A stretch of 36,335 nt of DNA from an uncultured Gemmatimonadota bacterium (GCA_902825965.1 CADEDA010000004.1:262596-298930); one strand, 5' to 3'; shown: positions 7,587 to 17,664, counted from the stretch's first letter. Notes: generated by a model not told the origin, from the sequence alone. A program made the numbers and translations.

Positions 7587-10500
7587 CTACGGGTTCACGG
7601 TGATCGTCGGTGTCGTGTACGACGTGTAGTTGGTGTTGGAGACCGTGAAGGTACCGCTGCCGCCTCCGGCCAGTCGCCGGATGTAGAACGAAACGGCGTT
7701 CCCGTTCGCTGGGATCGTCACGCTCGTGATGACCGGGCTGCTGGCGCCGCCGGCGCGCAGCTCGAAGCCCGAACCGGCGACCGACAGGTCGAAGGTGGTG
7801 GCGGCCACCACGCTGCGGATGTTGGTGTCGGCGCTGCGCGCGTACAACGTGACCAGGACGGAGTCGCTGTTGACCGTCGTCGGCAGGCCACCGATGCCGT
7901 CGAGGCGCCCCAACGCCACCGCAACCGTGCCGCTGACGCTGTTGTGCCCGGGCGCCGTGGCGACGATGGTGTCGACGCCGAGCGCGACGCCGGTCAGGCG
8001 CACGCCGCCGAAGGAGGTGCCGGTGTTGAGCGTGATGGACGGCGGCGTGGCGCTGGTACCCGTGCGATGGGTCAACGTGACCTCAAGCGGCGTCAGGCGC
8101 GTGTGCGGGACGAAGACGTTGTGGTCCTCGTACTGTCCGACCGCGAGCGAGAGCGGCGACCCCCACCCCAGCGTGAGGTTCGGCTGCACCACGGCGACGG
8201 TGGTGGTTGCGCTGGTGTAGGCGTAGCTCGTGCCGCGGGGATCGGAGGCGGTGAGCGTGGTGGACCCGACCGCCGCAGGGATGAACCGCGCGCGGTTGTT
8301 GAAGTACTCGCCGGCCCGGATGACTACCGACACCGAGTCGATCGTGCCCGCCGCCGGGTTGGACGACGTGAGCGTGATGGGCACGTCCTCGCTGACGTAA
8401 TGCGCGCTGGTCCCGTCCGTGGCTTCGATGGTGACGGGGATGCTCGACGGCGGGGTGGTGGTGTTGACCGTGCCGCTGGACGTGATGCGGTACCGCGGCA
8501 GGACGACCTGCTGCGTGAAGCTCGCCGGGCCGTAACCCGGGGCCGAGGCCTGGATCTGCACGGTGCCGGTCTGATCCTGCGCGTCGATGCGGAAGTACGC
8601 GAAGGTCGATCCCGCCGCGATGGTCACGGTGGGCTGCACACGGGCGACCATCGTGTCGGTGGACACGAGGGTGACGACCAGCGGCGTCCCGATGGCGTTG
8701 GGGATCTGCACGTACGACGAGGACAGGAGTCCCGTCTGACGCATGCCGAGAATGGGCCGCGGGTTGTTCATGAAGAGCGACGGGCCGGTGACGGTGACGC
8801 TGTTCGTCGTCGCGCCGCTGTACCCGATGCCCGACGAATCCACGACCGACAACGTCGCGGTGCCCGGACCGGTGTAGCGGTAGCGCGGCTGCGCGAAGTA
8901 CGCGCCGCGCGGGATCATCACGGCGGTACTGTCGAACTGCAGCACTCCCGTGTTGCTGCTGAGCAATCCGACGCGGACGGAATCGAGCACGTAGTGCCCG
9001 GTTCCCACGCTGTCCGACGCCTGCACGAAGAGCGTCGTCGAGGGAGACGTCGTGGTGGCCGTCCCCGCGATCCCGCCCACGGTGTACCGCGGCGACGTGA
9101 CGACGATGATCGCGGTGTCGGGGTTGTAGCCCGGCGCCGACGCGATGAGGGTGTCGGTACCGCGGAGCATGCCCGCGAAGCCCAGGTACGCGAGGTTGGT
9201 GCCCGGCGCGATGCTCAGCGACGTGCTCGACAGCGAATCGACGGCCGGATTGCTGCGTGTGATGGTGACCGGGACGGCGACGCCTCGCGGAGTGGGCGTA
9301 TAGACGTAGTTCTCGTTCGACGGACGATACTGCCGCAGGCCGATGCGATAGGTCGCGAAGCTGAAGTTGAGCTTGGGCGTCTGCACCGTGAACGCGATGG
9401 TATCCGCGCCGCGGCCCGGTGACGTGCCGATGACGAGCGCGCTGCCGACGCCCACGGGCGTCATGCGCGCCGCGGTGGTGAAGTACTCGCCCGGCAGGAT
9501 CGTGTCCGCGGCGGTGACGGTCAGCACGGTCGGGTCACTCGAGACGTAGTTCACGATCACGGTGTCGAGCGTGTAGTGTCCCGAGTTCACCGTGCTGTCG
9601 CCGATGTAGGTCGTGATCCCGGAGGGGTTCGAGAAGTTGTCCACGGTGCCACCGCCGAACAGGTGGATCCGCGGGGACGTCACGGTCACCGTCGCCGTGT
9701 CCGGCTCGTAGCCCGGCGCGCTGGCGATGAAGGTCGCCGTGCCGGGCGTCAACGCATTCACGTTGAAGTACTGCAGGTTCGAGCCCGTGCCGATGGTCAG
9801 CGCCGTGGGCGCCGTCGCCACGGCGGGGCTGAGCGGCGTGAAGGTCACGTTGAGCGGCGAGAGCACGGCGTTCGGCGTGTACACGTACGCGTTCTGCTCG
9901 AACTGTCGCGCGCCGAGGCGGAGCGTGGTCCAGCTCAGCTGCAGCTTCGGCCCGACGAACGTGAACGTCGTCGAGTCGGTGCGATGGCCGCTGGCAGTGG
10001 CGTACAGCCGCGCCGTGCCGGGGTTGCCGCCGGATTCCACGCGGCCCGCGCTGTTGAAGTACTGCCCCGCGCCGATCGTGACGTTCGGCGTGAGAACGCG
10101 CAGGATGGTGGTGTCGCTCGAGCTGTACTGCACCGCGAGGCCGCTCGTGCGGTAGTTGGCGGAGCGGGTCGAGTCGGCCGCCTGCACCGTGACGCTGATC
10201 GGCGGTTGGGTGGTGTTGTACGTGCTGCCGCCCGAGACCACGAGGCTCGGCGAGGTCACCACGACATTGGACACGAACGTGGACCAGCCCGGCGCCGAGA
10301 ATGTGAGCGTGGCCGCACCGGCGGCGCGCCCGTCGTACCGGATGTAGGCGTAGCTGGTCCCGATCGGGATCACCACGGTGGCCGGCGCGGTGATGCGCGT
10401 GGTGTCGGAGCTGGTGACGGTGATGGTGAGCGGGACGGTGAGGTTCTGCGGCGTGTAGATGTAGTTGCCGTCCTGGTACTGCCCGGCGCCGAGGCGGATG

Positions 10501-13500
10501 TTCGGTTGCGTGAACGTGAGCGTCGCCGGTGAGACGGTGACGGTGGTGGCCTGGCCGCTGACGCCGGTCGCTGCCGGCGTGATCGTGGTGCTGCCCGCGG
10601 TCAGGCCGCGGATCACCACGTTGGCCGAGAGCTGGCCGGCGGGGATGAAGGCGGGATCCGGCGACACGCTGGCGCGGCCAGGGGTGCCGAAGGAGTACGT
10701 GATGAACGTGCCACCGGCCGGTGCGGGGTCGGTGAGCAGGATCTGCGTCGGGATCTCCTGCGTCACGATCGTCGAGTAGCTCGTCGTCGTGAACCGCACG
10801 GAGGCTTGCACGGCCAGCACCGCCGTGTCCGGCGCGAACGTCGCGCCCGCATCGGTGGCGATGATGCGTGTGGTGCCCGCGTTGCGCCCGCTGAGGAACA
10901 CGGTGCCCACCGTGGTCAGCGGCGGGATGGTCACCGACGTCGGCGAGAAGAACGCGAACGTATCCGCCACCGCGAGGTTCACGGTGACGGCCGTCGCGTT
11001 GGGACGGCTCAGGTAGACCGGGAAGCCGACGTTGGTCGCCGAACGCCCGATCGCCAGTGTGTCGCGGCCCCAGGAGAGCACGGCCGGCGCACTCGCGCTC
11101 ACCGTCACGGTGATGGCGTTGGAGGTGATCGCACCGCTGGTCGCCGTGACGGTGGTGCTGCCGAGTTCGACGCCCGCCACGACGCCGGCCGTGCTCACGG
11201 TCGCGATCGCCGGGTTCACGCTCGCGAAGGTGAACGTGCCGCCGGGGATGAAGAACCCGTTGGCGTCGAGTCGGCGCGGGGTGAGCACGGTCTGTCCGCC
11301 CACCGCCACGATCGCCGTGGTCGGGGCGAGGTCGATCGCCGTCATGACCTGCGCCACGCTGAGTGCGGCGGCGCCGGTCACACCCTGCGCGGTCGCCCGC
11401 ACGGCGGTGAAGCCGTTCGCCGCGGCCCGCGCCCGCGCGGTCGTCGCGCCGCTCGAGTCGAGGGTCGCCACCGAGGGATTCGACGACGCCCAGGTGAACG
11501 TAATGCCGGTCATCGCGACGTCGAGCGTGTCGTACGCCACGGCGCGATAGCTGCGGGACTGCTGCAGCGCGCTGAGCGTGAACGTGTCGGTCGCCACGAA
11601 CCCGATGGAGTCCCGGACCACGGCGATACGCGTGATCGGCGTGAGCACGCTGAGATTCGCGGTGCCGGTCACGCTGAGCGCGGTGGCGCGCACCTCGGCG
11701 GCGCCCAGGCCCACCCCGCGTGCCACACCCAGCGAATCCAGCGTCGCGACGGCCGGCGTGCCCGAGCTCCACACGAAGGTCGGCTGCACCGCCAGCGGCA
11801 CGCCGAGGCCGTCCACCGCGCTCGCGGTGAACCCGAACTGCGCACCGAGGTAGATGCTGCGGGTGCCCGGCGTCACGGCGATCGAGGCGAGGCGCTGGGC
11901 GACGACCACGCGGGCCGAGTCCCGCGTGCCGCCGGCCTCGGTGGCGACCACCCAGGTCGCGCCGTTGGTCACCGCGACCACGCGGCCGGAATCGTTGACG
12001 GTCGCGATCGCCGGGTCGCGGGAGAGCCAGGTGAACGCGCCCGGCACCACGGCGGCCGCCGCGTCACGTGCAGTCGCGACGAGCAGGCGGTTGGCGCCGA
12101 TCGCGGTGAGCGTGTCGAGTTGCGGTGCGACGGTGGTCGACGCCACGCCCGACGTCGCGGTCGCCGTCACGGCGAGCGGGGAGCCGGTGAGGCCCGCCGC
12201 GGTCACGGTGAGCGTCTGTACGCCCGGGGTGGCGCCCAGCGTCCACAGCACGCTGGCGAGGCCGGTCGCATCGGTGGTGTCGGCGGCCGCGGCGACGTTG
12301 CCGTTGGGCACACTGAAGCCGACGATCACGCCGGCGACGGGATTGTCGTACCCGTCCGCGACGCGCACCACCACCGGCTGCGCGAGCGCGGCGCCCGGGG
12401 CCGCCGCCTGGCCGCCGCCGGTGCTGAGCGCCAGCACACTCGCCGCGCGCGGCGTGATGGCGATCGCGGTGGACGTGTCGCTCGCCAGTCCCGCTGCCGT
12501 GACGAGCAGGCGATAGCCACTGCCGGCCCGCGTGAGGCGGAAGTTGTCGAAGCGCGCGAGGCCGGCGGTCGCCCGCACGCGCACGGGGCCGCTGAGGGTC
12601 GCGGCGTTGGGATTCACCGCGAACCCGAGGAAGACGGAATCGGCGAAGCTGCTGTCGCGCGCGCCACCCGCGGTGCGCGCTTCCACGAGCAGCGCCGGCA
12701 GGCTGTCGCCCGCCTGGTAGCTGGGGCCGAGCTCCTGCGTGATCACGAGTTGCGTCGCGTTGGCCACCACGGCGGTCGCACTCACCACGAGGTTGGCGAC
12801 GCCGGCGCTCGAGACGGTGACCGTCTGGGCACCGGCCGCGGCACCGAGGGTCCACGTGAACGACAGCTGTCCGTTGGCGTCGGTGGTCGCGGCCGAGGGC
12901 AGCACCGCACCGCCGCCGGTGGTCACCGCGACGTTCACGGCGGTGTTGGCCATCGGCTGGCCGTCGGTCGCGAGCAGTCTCACGACGACCGGCGCGGCGA
13001 GGGCGGCGCCGGGCGCGCCCGTCTGCGTGCCGCCCGACACGACGTTCAGCGCGCTCGGCCGCGGCAGGATCACCAGCGTCACGGTATCGGCCGCCGCCTC
13101 GGTGACGAGCTCCGCCGCGATGCGCACCGTGCCGCGCGCGCTCGTGGTGGTGCCGGCGCCGGCGGTGCGCGACGTGAGCGTCGCCCGGGTGAGGTCCAGC
13201 GAGGTGAAGACGATCGGCACACCGCTCATCGGCGCGCCCTGCCCGTCCAGAGCGGTCGCGGTGAACGTGAACGGATCACCCGCGACGACGGTCAGCGTCT
13301 CCGGAGTCACGGCGATGCCCGCCGCGTTCGCGCCGGGCCCGACGTAGGTGAGCGGCACCGGGGCCGGGGCCGGCGGCGGCGCGCCAGGTGCCCGCGGCGC
13401 GGCGAGCACGTCCACGGGCCCGCCCCGGAAGACGGTGTCCCCCGCGGCGTTCATGTAGGCCAGCGACAGCGCCAGCGTCTCGCCCGAGGCCGGTGCACCC

Positions 13501-13820
13501 GAGGAGAGCTGCACCCGGAGGTCGAGTGCGACGGAATCGGCGGTCGACGGGAAGTTCACGCTGGTGTCGAGCGCAACCGAACCGTCGCTGCGCCGGAACA
13601 CGACGCGCACGCGCTCGAACGGCACCACCGACCCCGCGCCCTCGGCCACACTCGCGATCGGTCGCGGATACTCACCGAGGAACGACAGCCCCGTCGCGAA
13701 GCGCAGTCCGGCGTCCGGTCCGGTGATCTCGCGGCCGCAGGACAGCAGCGAGAGGGCGAACGTGGCAGCGAGCGCCAGGATGCGGCGCGAGCGGTGCGGC
13801 AGACGACGGATGGTTGGCAT
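7587..13820 (-). CDS. Giant Ig-like repeat lipoprotein (2077 residues)
   Basis: A very large surface or periplasmic protein. The ATG at 13820 gives a lipoprotein signal with positive residues, a hydrophobic run and lipobox LLSC, acylated at Cys28; the ATG at 13871 would bury this signal. The N-terminal half is a string of bacterial Ig-like (Big1/Big2) domains with phrases such as VVVRLLATDGQPMANTAVNV, TDANGQLSFTWTLG, FTWASSNPSVATLDSSG and GVVAGVELGSTTVTAT. From about residue 1100 to the end there are five diverged 190-200-residue modules. No enzymatic motif or C-terminal sorting signal is seen. An adhesive or cell-surface stalk role is inferred from architecture. It has its own hairpin-bounded unit between the M28 operon and the VTT gene. 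Confidence 0.88.
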   Translation of the reverse strand: MPTIRRLPHRSRRILALAATFALSLLSCGREITGPDAGLRFATGLSFLGEYPRPIASVAEGAGSVVPFERVRVVFRRSDGSVALDTSVNFPSTADSVALDLRVQLSSGAPASGETLALSLAYMNAAGDTVFRGGPVDVLAAPRAPGAPPPAPAPVPLTYVGPGANAAGIAVTPETLTVVAGDPFTFTATALDGQGAPMSGVPIVFTSLDLTRATLTSRTAGAGTTTSARGTVRIAAELVTEAAADTVTLVILPRPSALNVVSGGTQTGAPGAALAAPVVVRLLATDGQPMANTAVNVAVTTGGGAVLPSAATTDANGQLSFTWTLGAAAGAQTVTVSSAGVANLVVSATAVVANATQLVITQELGPSYQAGDSLPALLVEARTAGGARDSSFADSVFLGFAVNPNAATLSGPVRVRATAGLARFDNFRLTRAGSGYRLLVTAAGLASDTSTAIAITPRAASVLALSTGGGQAAAPGAALAQPVVVRVADGYDNPVAGVIVGFSVPNGNVAAAADTTDATGLASVLWTLGATPGVQTLTVTAAGLTGSPLAVTATATSGVASTTVAPQLDTLTAIGANRLLVATARDAAAAVVPGAFTWLSRDPAIATVNDSGRVVAVTNGATWVVATEAGGTRDSARVVVAQRLASIAVTPGTRSIYLGAQFGFTASAVDGLGVPLAVQPTFVWSSGTPAVATLDSLGVARGVGLGAAEVRATALSVTGTANLSVLTPITRIAVVRDSIGFVATDTFTLSALQQSRSYRAVAYDTLDVAMTGITFTWASSNPSVATLDSSGATTARARAAANGFTAVRATAQGVTGAAALSVAQVMTAIDLAPTTAIVAVGGQTVLTPRRLDANGFFIPGGTFTFASVNPAIATVSTAGVVAGVELGSTTVTATSGAITSNAITVTVSASAPAVLSWGRDTLAIGRSATNVGFPVYLSRPNATAVTVNLAVADTFAFFSPTSVTIPPLTTVGTVFLSGRNAGTTRIIATDAGATFAPDTAVLAVQASVRFTTTSYSTIVTQEIPTQILLTDPAPAGGTFITYSFGTPGRASVSPDPAFIPAGQLSANVVIRGLTAGSTTITPAATGVSGQATTVTVSPATLTFTQPNIRLGAGQYQDGNYIYTPQNLTVPLTITVTSSDTTRITAPATVVIPIGTSYAYIRYDGRAAGAATLTFSAPGWSTFVSNVVVTSPSLVVSGGSTYNTTQPPISVTVQAADSTRSANYRTSGLAVQYSSSDTTILRVLTPNVTIGAGQYFNSAGRVESGGNPGTARLYATASGHRTDSTTFTFVGPKLQLSWTTLRLGARQFEQNAYVYTPNAVLSPLNVTFTPLSPAVATAPTALTIGTGSNLQYFNVNALTPGTATFIASAPGYEPDTATVTVTSPRIHLFGGGTVDNFSNPSGITTYIGDSTVNSGHYTLDTVIVNYVSSDPTVLTVTAADTILPGEYFTTAARMTPVGVGSALVIGTSPGRGADTIAFTVQTPKLNFSFATYRIGLRQYRPSNENYVYTPTPRGVAVPVTITRSNPAVDSLSSTSLSIAPGTNLAYLGFAGMLRGTDTLIASAPGYNPDTAIIVVTSPRYTVGGIAGTATTTSPSTTLFVQASDSVGTGHYVLDSVRVGLLSSNTGVLQFDSTAVMIPRGAYFAQPRYRYTGPGTATLSVVDSSGIGYSGATTNSVTVTGPSLFMNNPRPILGMRQTGLLSSSYVQIPNAIGTPLVVTLVSTDTMVARVQPTVTIAAGSTFAYFRIDAQDQTGTVQIQASAPGYGPASFTQQVVLPRYRITSSGTVNTTTPPSSIPVTIEATDGTSAHYVSEDVPITLTSSNPAAGTIDSVSVVIRAGEYFNNRARFIPAAVGSTTLTASDPRGTSYAYTSATTTVAVVQPNLTLGWGSPLSLAVGQYEDHNVFVPHTRLTPLEVTLTHRTGTSATPPSITLNTGTSFGGVRLTGVALGVDTIVATAPGHNSVSGTVAVALGRLDGIGGLPTTVNSDSVLVTLYARSADTNIRSVVAATTFDLSVAGSGFELRAGGASSPVITSVTIPANGNAVSFYIRRLAGGGSGTFTVSNTNYTSYTTPTITVNP
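7590..10510 (-). repeat. Five ~190-200-residue protein modules inside the Ig-like lipoprotein
   Basis: Modules begin at about residues 1103, 1291, 1482, 1679 and 1879 (near bases 10510, 9948, 9375, 8783, 8183). Each opens with an LGxRQ/LGAGQY segment and YVYTPN-like text, then TIGTGSNLQYF-like, ASAPGYxPDTA-like, a TSPR turn, HYxxD, SSDPTVL and GEYF segments. The last copy is the most diverged. DNA identity is low, so these are old protein repeats rather than recent duplications. Boundaries are approximate. Confidence 0.75.
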
Positions 13821-13876
13821 CGGACTCGAAGGTAGGATGGACCAGCCCCCTTCAACAAGGATGCAGGGCACAGAAG

Positions 13877-13915
13877 GACCGGGGACTGGCGCGCATCGCG
13901 CACCAGTCCCCGGTC
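13877..13915 (-). terminator. Strong 13-bp hairpin after the M28 peptidase gene
   Basis: GACCGGGGACTGG (13877-13889) is perfectly complementary to CCAGTCCCCGGTC (13903-13915); the 13-base loop itself contains CGCGC-AT-CGCGC. It lies 44 bases past the stop of the minus-strand operon 18203-13959 and before the Ig-like gene. Only a short CCTTCTGTG follows on the minus strand, so U-tract support is weak. Confidence 0.55.
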
Positions 13916-13958
13916 ACAGTACTTCGGTCTTCGTTCGGAACGCCGGTGCCGACCTCGC

Positions 13959-15629
13959 TCAGCGCACGATCGCGGGCGAGGCGCGCTGGGCCTTGGTGCA
14001 CTCGCGCCACTGCGCCGGCTGGCCGCCCGGGCCGGCCGGGAGCGGATCGATCACCTGATGCGGCTGGAACGTCGGGTCCTCGCTGGCGAGGTACGCGAGC
14101 ATCGCGGTCAGCGTCGCGTTGTTCTTGAGGTCCGAGTCCACGACCTTGTCGTACGTGTCGCGGTCGGTGTGCCAGGTGGTGGACGAGTAATCCCAGCCCA
14201 GCGCGCCGAGCGAATACGCCGGCGCCTTGTGGCAGACGAAGCTCGCGTGGTCCGAGCCACCCGTCGCCTGGCCGCCGGTGGGCTGGAAGCGGATCCAGCG
14301 CGTGATCTCGTTGGGGATCTCCTTCAGGTAGCCCTCGAGGCGTGCCCCCGCCCCGGCGATCGGGCCGCCGTTCAGCCCGACGATGCGCCCGGTGCCGTTG
14401 TCCTGGTTGAAGACGGCCTGCAGCCCGTTCACGATCTCGGGGTGGTCCTCGCTGAAGGCGCGTGAGCCGTTGAGGCCCTGCTCCTCGCCGTTCCAGTGGC
14501 CCACGAGGATGGTGCGCTTGGGATTCGGGTAGACCTGCTTCAGGATGCGCAGGGCTTCCATCATGGTGATGGTGCCGGTACCGTTGTCGGTCGCACCGGA
14601 GGCGGCGGACCAGGAGTCGAAGTGCGCCGAGAGGAGCACGTACTCGTTCGGCTTCTCGGTGCCCTTGATCTCGGCCACGACGTTGAAGACCGGACGCTCG
14701 CCGAGCAGCTCGCTGTCGGTGAACGCCCGCACCCGCGCCGGCTGGTTGTTGCGGGCCATGCGGACCAGCAGCCCGTAGTCCTCGCAGCCGATCGCGAAGG
14801 TCGGGAGCGACTGGTTGGGCGAGCCGAAGATCTTCGCGATGCCGGGGTAGTTGGAGAACTGGAAGCTGAACACGGCGAGGGCGCCGGCGGCCTTGAGCTT
14901 GTCGAACATCACGCGCGGCCCGCCCATCGCGGTGTTGAGCTGGTTCCACTCGGCCTGCAGCGCCTGCTGCTCGGCGTTCACCCGCGCCATCTCCTCCTCG
15001 GTGCTGAACTCACGCCACTGCTGGAGCGAGCGGCACGAGAGGCGCGGCGCGTTCATCAGGAAGATCTTGCCCTTCACGGCCGGCAGCCACGCATCGAACT
15101 GCTCCGGCGTGGAGACGCCGAGCGGATACGCGATCACCTCGCCCTCGACCGGGCGCCCGCCGGTGTTCGGCGACCACGCCATCGTGGTGGCCTCGAGCGA
15201 GCGCACGCGCGGCGAGAGGAGGTCGACGTGCGTCACGCCGCGCTTCCAGCCGAGCCAGGTGCCGTAGCGCTCCTTGCGCGCGGTCACGCCCCAGCTGGTG
15301 TAGGTCTTCACCGCCCAGTCCTGCGCCACGTCGGACTCCGGCGACCCGGTGAGGCGCTGGCCGATGGGATCGAGCAGCACCTGGGCGAGCGTCATCGCCT
15401 GCGAACGCGTCATGCCTTCGTCCCAGATCCGCTGGATCATGGGATTGGTCGGTGCGCTGGTGCGGACGTACGGCGGATACTCGGCGGCCGGGATGGGATC
15501 GGCGGAGCGGTCACGCACGGCGGCGGGCGGCTGCGGGCCGCGCGGCTGCGCGCCCACGGGCAGCGACGCCAGCGGCGACACGAGCGGCGCGCTGAGCGCC
15601 GCCGCGAGGAGGACGGAACGGAAGGACAC
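13959..15629 (-). CDS. M28-family zinc aminopeptidase, exported
   Basis: A 556-residue exported metallopeptidase. The chosen GTG start (15629) has GGAG six bases upstream and gives a signal peptide (SVLLAAALSAPLVSPLASLPVGA). A protease-associated-type insert precedes the catalytic domain. Dizinc ligands of family M28 are all visible: His336 and Asp338 (SAHFDSW), bridging Asp348 (GATDNGTG), Glu382-Glu383 (NGEEQG) and His487 (TWHTDRDTYD). It should remove N-terminal residues from peptides in the periplasm or outside the cell. It is the last gene of the DUF3299-ABC operon, 35 bases after the permease stop, and is followed by a strong hairpin. Confidence 0.9.
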   Translation of the reverse strand: MSFRSVLLAAALSAPLVSPLASLPVGAQPRGPQPPAAVRDRSADPIPAAEYPPYVRTSAPTNPMIQRIWDEGMTRSQAMTLAQVLLDPIGQRLTGSPESDVAQDWAVKTYTSWGVTARKERYGTWLGWKRGVTHVDLLSPRVRSLEATTMAWSPNTGGRPVEGEVIAYPLGVSTPEQFDAWLPAVKGKIFLMNAPRLSCRSLQQWREFSTEEEMARVNAEQQALQAEWNQLNTAMGGPRVMFDKLKAAGALAVFSFQFSNYPGIAKIFGSPNQSLPTFAIGCEDYGLLVRMARNNQPARVRAFTDSELLGERPVFNVVAEIKGTEKPNEYVLLSAHFDSWSAASGATDNGTGTITMMEALRILKQVYPNPKRTILVGHWNGEEQGLNGSRAFSEDHPEIVNGLQAVFNQDNGTGRIVGLNGGPIAGAGARLEGYLKEIPNEITRWIRFQPTGGQATGGSDHASFVCHKAPAYSLGALGWDYSSTTWHTDRDTYDKVVDSDLKNNATLTAMLAYLASEDPTFQPHQVIDPLPAGPGGQPAQWRECTKAQRASPAIVR

Positions 15630-15664
15630 GAGCGACTCCGGTGAAGGTGGGACGGAACGGATCA

Positions 15665-16918
15665 CTACAACTTGGGGCTGAGCCCGTCGGCGAGCGAGGC
15701 GCGATAGGCCCGCCAGGCCGGCACGACACCGACGAGGGTGCCGGCGACCACGACCAATGCGAGGAACCCCCATTCGGTGGTCCCCAGGGCGTGCAGCGTG
15801 AGGGCGAGGCCGAACTTGGCCTCGACGGCGCGGCGGGCGAGCGCGATGCCGGCGTAGACCACCACCACGCCGCTCACCGCCCCCAGCACCGCGAGCAGGC
15901 CGGACTCGAGCACGAGCAGCGAGACGATGGTGCGCGGTCCCGCGCCCACGGCGCGCAGGATCGCCATCTCCCGCCGACGCGACTCGAGCGAGGCATACAG
16001 CGCGACGCACATGCCGATGAGGCCCACCAGCACGCAGAACAACGCGACGACGCGCAGGCCCACCTCCGCACTGCCGATGGTCTGCCAGAGCTGGCCGAGC
16101 GCGACGCCGGGGATGATCGCGGTGAGCGGTTCCTCTCGGCTCTCGTTCATCTCGCGCTGCAGCGCCAGCGTCTCGAAGCGGTTCCGGGTGCCGACGAGGA
16201 ACGCGGTGATCGCCGACTCGCCGTGGACGTGCTCCGCGTCCGCCGTCGGCGGTGGGCCCACGGGCAGGCCGCCGGCGCCCTCCTCGGCTTCGTGCATCTC
16301 CTCGAGGCCCTGCAGCGTCACGTACAGCGAGCGGTCGATCGGCGTGAAGCTGCGCGCGAGCACGCCGGTGACGATGAACGGATGCGCGGAGTGCTCCGCG
16401 AACGACACCGCGGCCATGCCGTGGGCCAGCACCACGGAGTCGCCCACGGCGTAGCCCAGCCGTTCGGCGACCTCGGAGCCGACCACGATGTCGTGCGGGC
16501 CGAACGGCGCCGCGCCGGACGCGAAACGCACCGAGTCGTCGCGGAAGCGATAGCGGGTGAAGAACTCGTCCGTCGTGCCGATCACGCGATGGCCGCGATG
16601 GGCGTCGCCGAGCGCGTAGGGGATGGTCCACTTCACGGCCGGATGCTTGGCCCACTTCTGGTAGGTCGCCCACGAGATGCTGCCCGACGGCGTGCTCATG
16701 CCGAACACGGTCGAGAGCAGCACCTGCGACGTGCCGCCGCGCGCGCCCACGATGAGGTCGGTGCCACGGATGGTGCCGGCGAAGCTCTCCCGCACGCCGA
16801 CCCGCACGTGCTCGATCCCGACGAGCAGCGCCACCGAGAGCGCGATGCTCGCGACGGTGAGCGTCGAGATGAGGCGGCGATTGCGCAGCGATGCCCAGGC
16901 GAGCCGGAGCAGCGTCAT
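15665..16918 (-). CDS. FtsX/MacB-type ABC transporter permease
   Basis: A 417-residue permease. The N-terminus has RLAWASLRNRRLISTLTV and a first span, then GTDLIVGARGGTSQVLLSTVFG opens a long periplasmic MacB-PCD-like domain. Three C-terminal spans follow (VALFCVLVGLIGMCVAL, LLVLESGLLAVLGAVSGVVVVY, FLALVVVAGTLVGVV), with the cytoplasmic ESRRREMAILRAVGAGPRTI coupling helix between the first two. The start at 16918 overlaps the ATPase stop in an ATGA, so the pair is translationally coupled. The 'type 7' mechanotransmission transporters it resembles act on lipoproteins or peptides at the outer face of the inner membrane rather than pumping across it. Confidence 0.9.
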   Translation of the reverse strand: MTLLRLAWASLRNRRLISTLTVASIALSVALLVGIEHVRVGVRESFAGTIRGTDLIVGARGGTSQVLLSTVFGMSTPSGSISWATYQKWAKHPAVKWTIPYALGDAHRGHRVIGTTDEFFTRYRFRDDSVRFASGAAPFGPHDIVVGSEVAERLGYAVGDSVVLAHGMAAVSFAEHSAHPFIVTGVLARSFTPIDRSLYVTLQGLEEMHEAEEGAGGLPVGPPPTADAEHVHGESAITAFLVGTRNRFETLALQREMNESREEPLTAIIPGVALGQLWQTIGSAEVGLRVVALFCVLVGLIGMCVALYASLESRRREMAILRAVGAGPRTIVSLLVLESGLLAVLGAVSGVVVVYAGIALARRAVEAKFGLALTLHALGTTEWGFLALVVVAGTLVGVVPAWRAYRASLADGLSPKL

Positions 16919-17664
16919 CGCCGGGCTCCCGCGCCGACCGCTTCCGGGTCGCCGGCCGCGCGTGGCGCGGCGGCACGGTTGAGTGTGCCCAGTGCGAGCG
17001 TCCGCGAGAAGCGCGGGGCCAGCGCGAGGTCGTGGCTCACGAAGACCAGCGTACTCCCGGCCTCCTGGCATCGTGCGAAGAGCAACTCGAGGAAGCGGTC
17101 GCGCCGGTCGGCGTCGAGCGCGCTGGTGGGCTCGTCGCAGACGACCAGCTCCGGCGCACCGAGCAGTGCCCGCGCCACGGCGACGCGCTGCTGCTGGCCC
17201 ACGCTGAGCGCCGTCACGGGTTCGTCGAGCAGCCCGGCGATCTCGAGGCGGTCGGCGAGCTGTGCCGCTTGCGCGTCGGCACTCGTGCCGCCGAGCCGGG
17301 CGCGGCGGGCGGCGGAGAGGCGACAGGGCAGCGTGATGTTCTCCCGCACCGAGAGGTACGGGATGAGGTTGAACATCTGGAACACGTAGCCGAGGTGCTC
17401 GGCACGGAAGTGGTCGCGGGCGCCGCTACGCAGGGCCCCAAGGTCGCTGCCGAGGATCCGCACCGTGCCCGCGCTCGGCACGAGCACGCCGGCGAGCAGC
17501 CCGAGCAGCGTGGTCTTGCCACTGCCCGACGGACCGTGCAGGAACAGCAACTCGCCGCGGGCGACGCTGAGGGCCGGAACGTCAAGGACGTCCTGCCCCG
17601 CGCGATACGCGAAGCGGACGTCCTTGAGCTCGACCGCCGGTCCGGCGGCCGCGGACGTGCTCAC
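16915..17664 (-). CDS. ABC transporter ATP-binding protein (LolD/MacB-like)
   Basis: A 249-residue ATPase. Walker A is GPSGSGKTT, the Q-loop lies in YVFQMFNLIPYLSV, the signature is LSVGQQQRVAVARAL (Val in place of the usual first Gly of LSGGQ), Walker B is LVVCDEPTSALD, and the switch His is in FVSHD. The start is GTG at 17664, which shares GTGA with the stop of the DUF3299 gene; an upstream ATG would run through that gene. It pairs with the permease encoded next. The C-terminal tail (ALGTLNRAAAPRAAGDPEAVG) is non-conserved. Confidence 0.92.
   Translation of the reverse strand: MSTSAAAGPAVELKDVRFAYRAGQDVLDVPALSVARGELLFLHGPSGSGKTTLLGLLAGVLVPSAGTVRILGSDLGALRSGARDHFRAEHLGYVFQMFNLIPYLSVRENITLPCRLSAARRARLGGTSADAQAAQLADRLEIAGLLDEPVTALSVGQQQRVAVARALLGAPELVVCDEPTSALDADRRDRFLELLFARCQEAGSTLVFVSHDLALAPRFSRTLALGTLNRAAAPRAAGDPEAVGAGARR

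Noticed and set aside
10806-13835. 1009-codon plus-strand open frame opposite the Ig-like lipoprotein
   Set aside because: Antisense shadow of a Thr/Val/Ala-rich gene; reads as Arg/His/Asp-rich text without domains.
13821-13876. Promoter of the Ig-like lipoprotein gene
   Set aside because: TTGTTG and TACCTT on the minus strand are 18 bases apart, but the -10 match is too poor to call.
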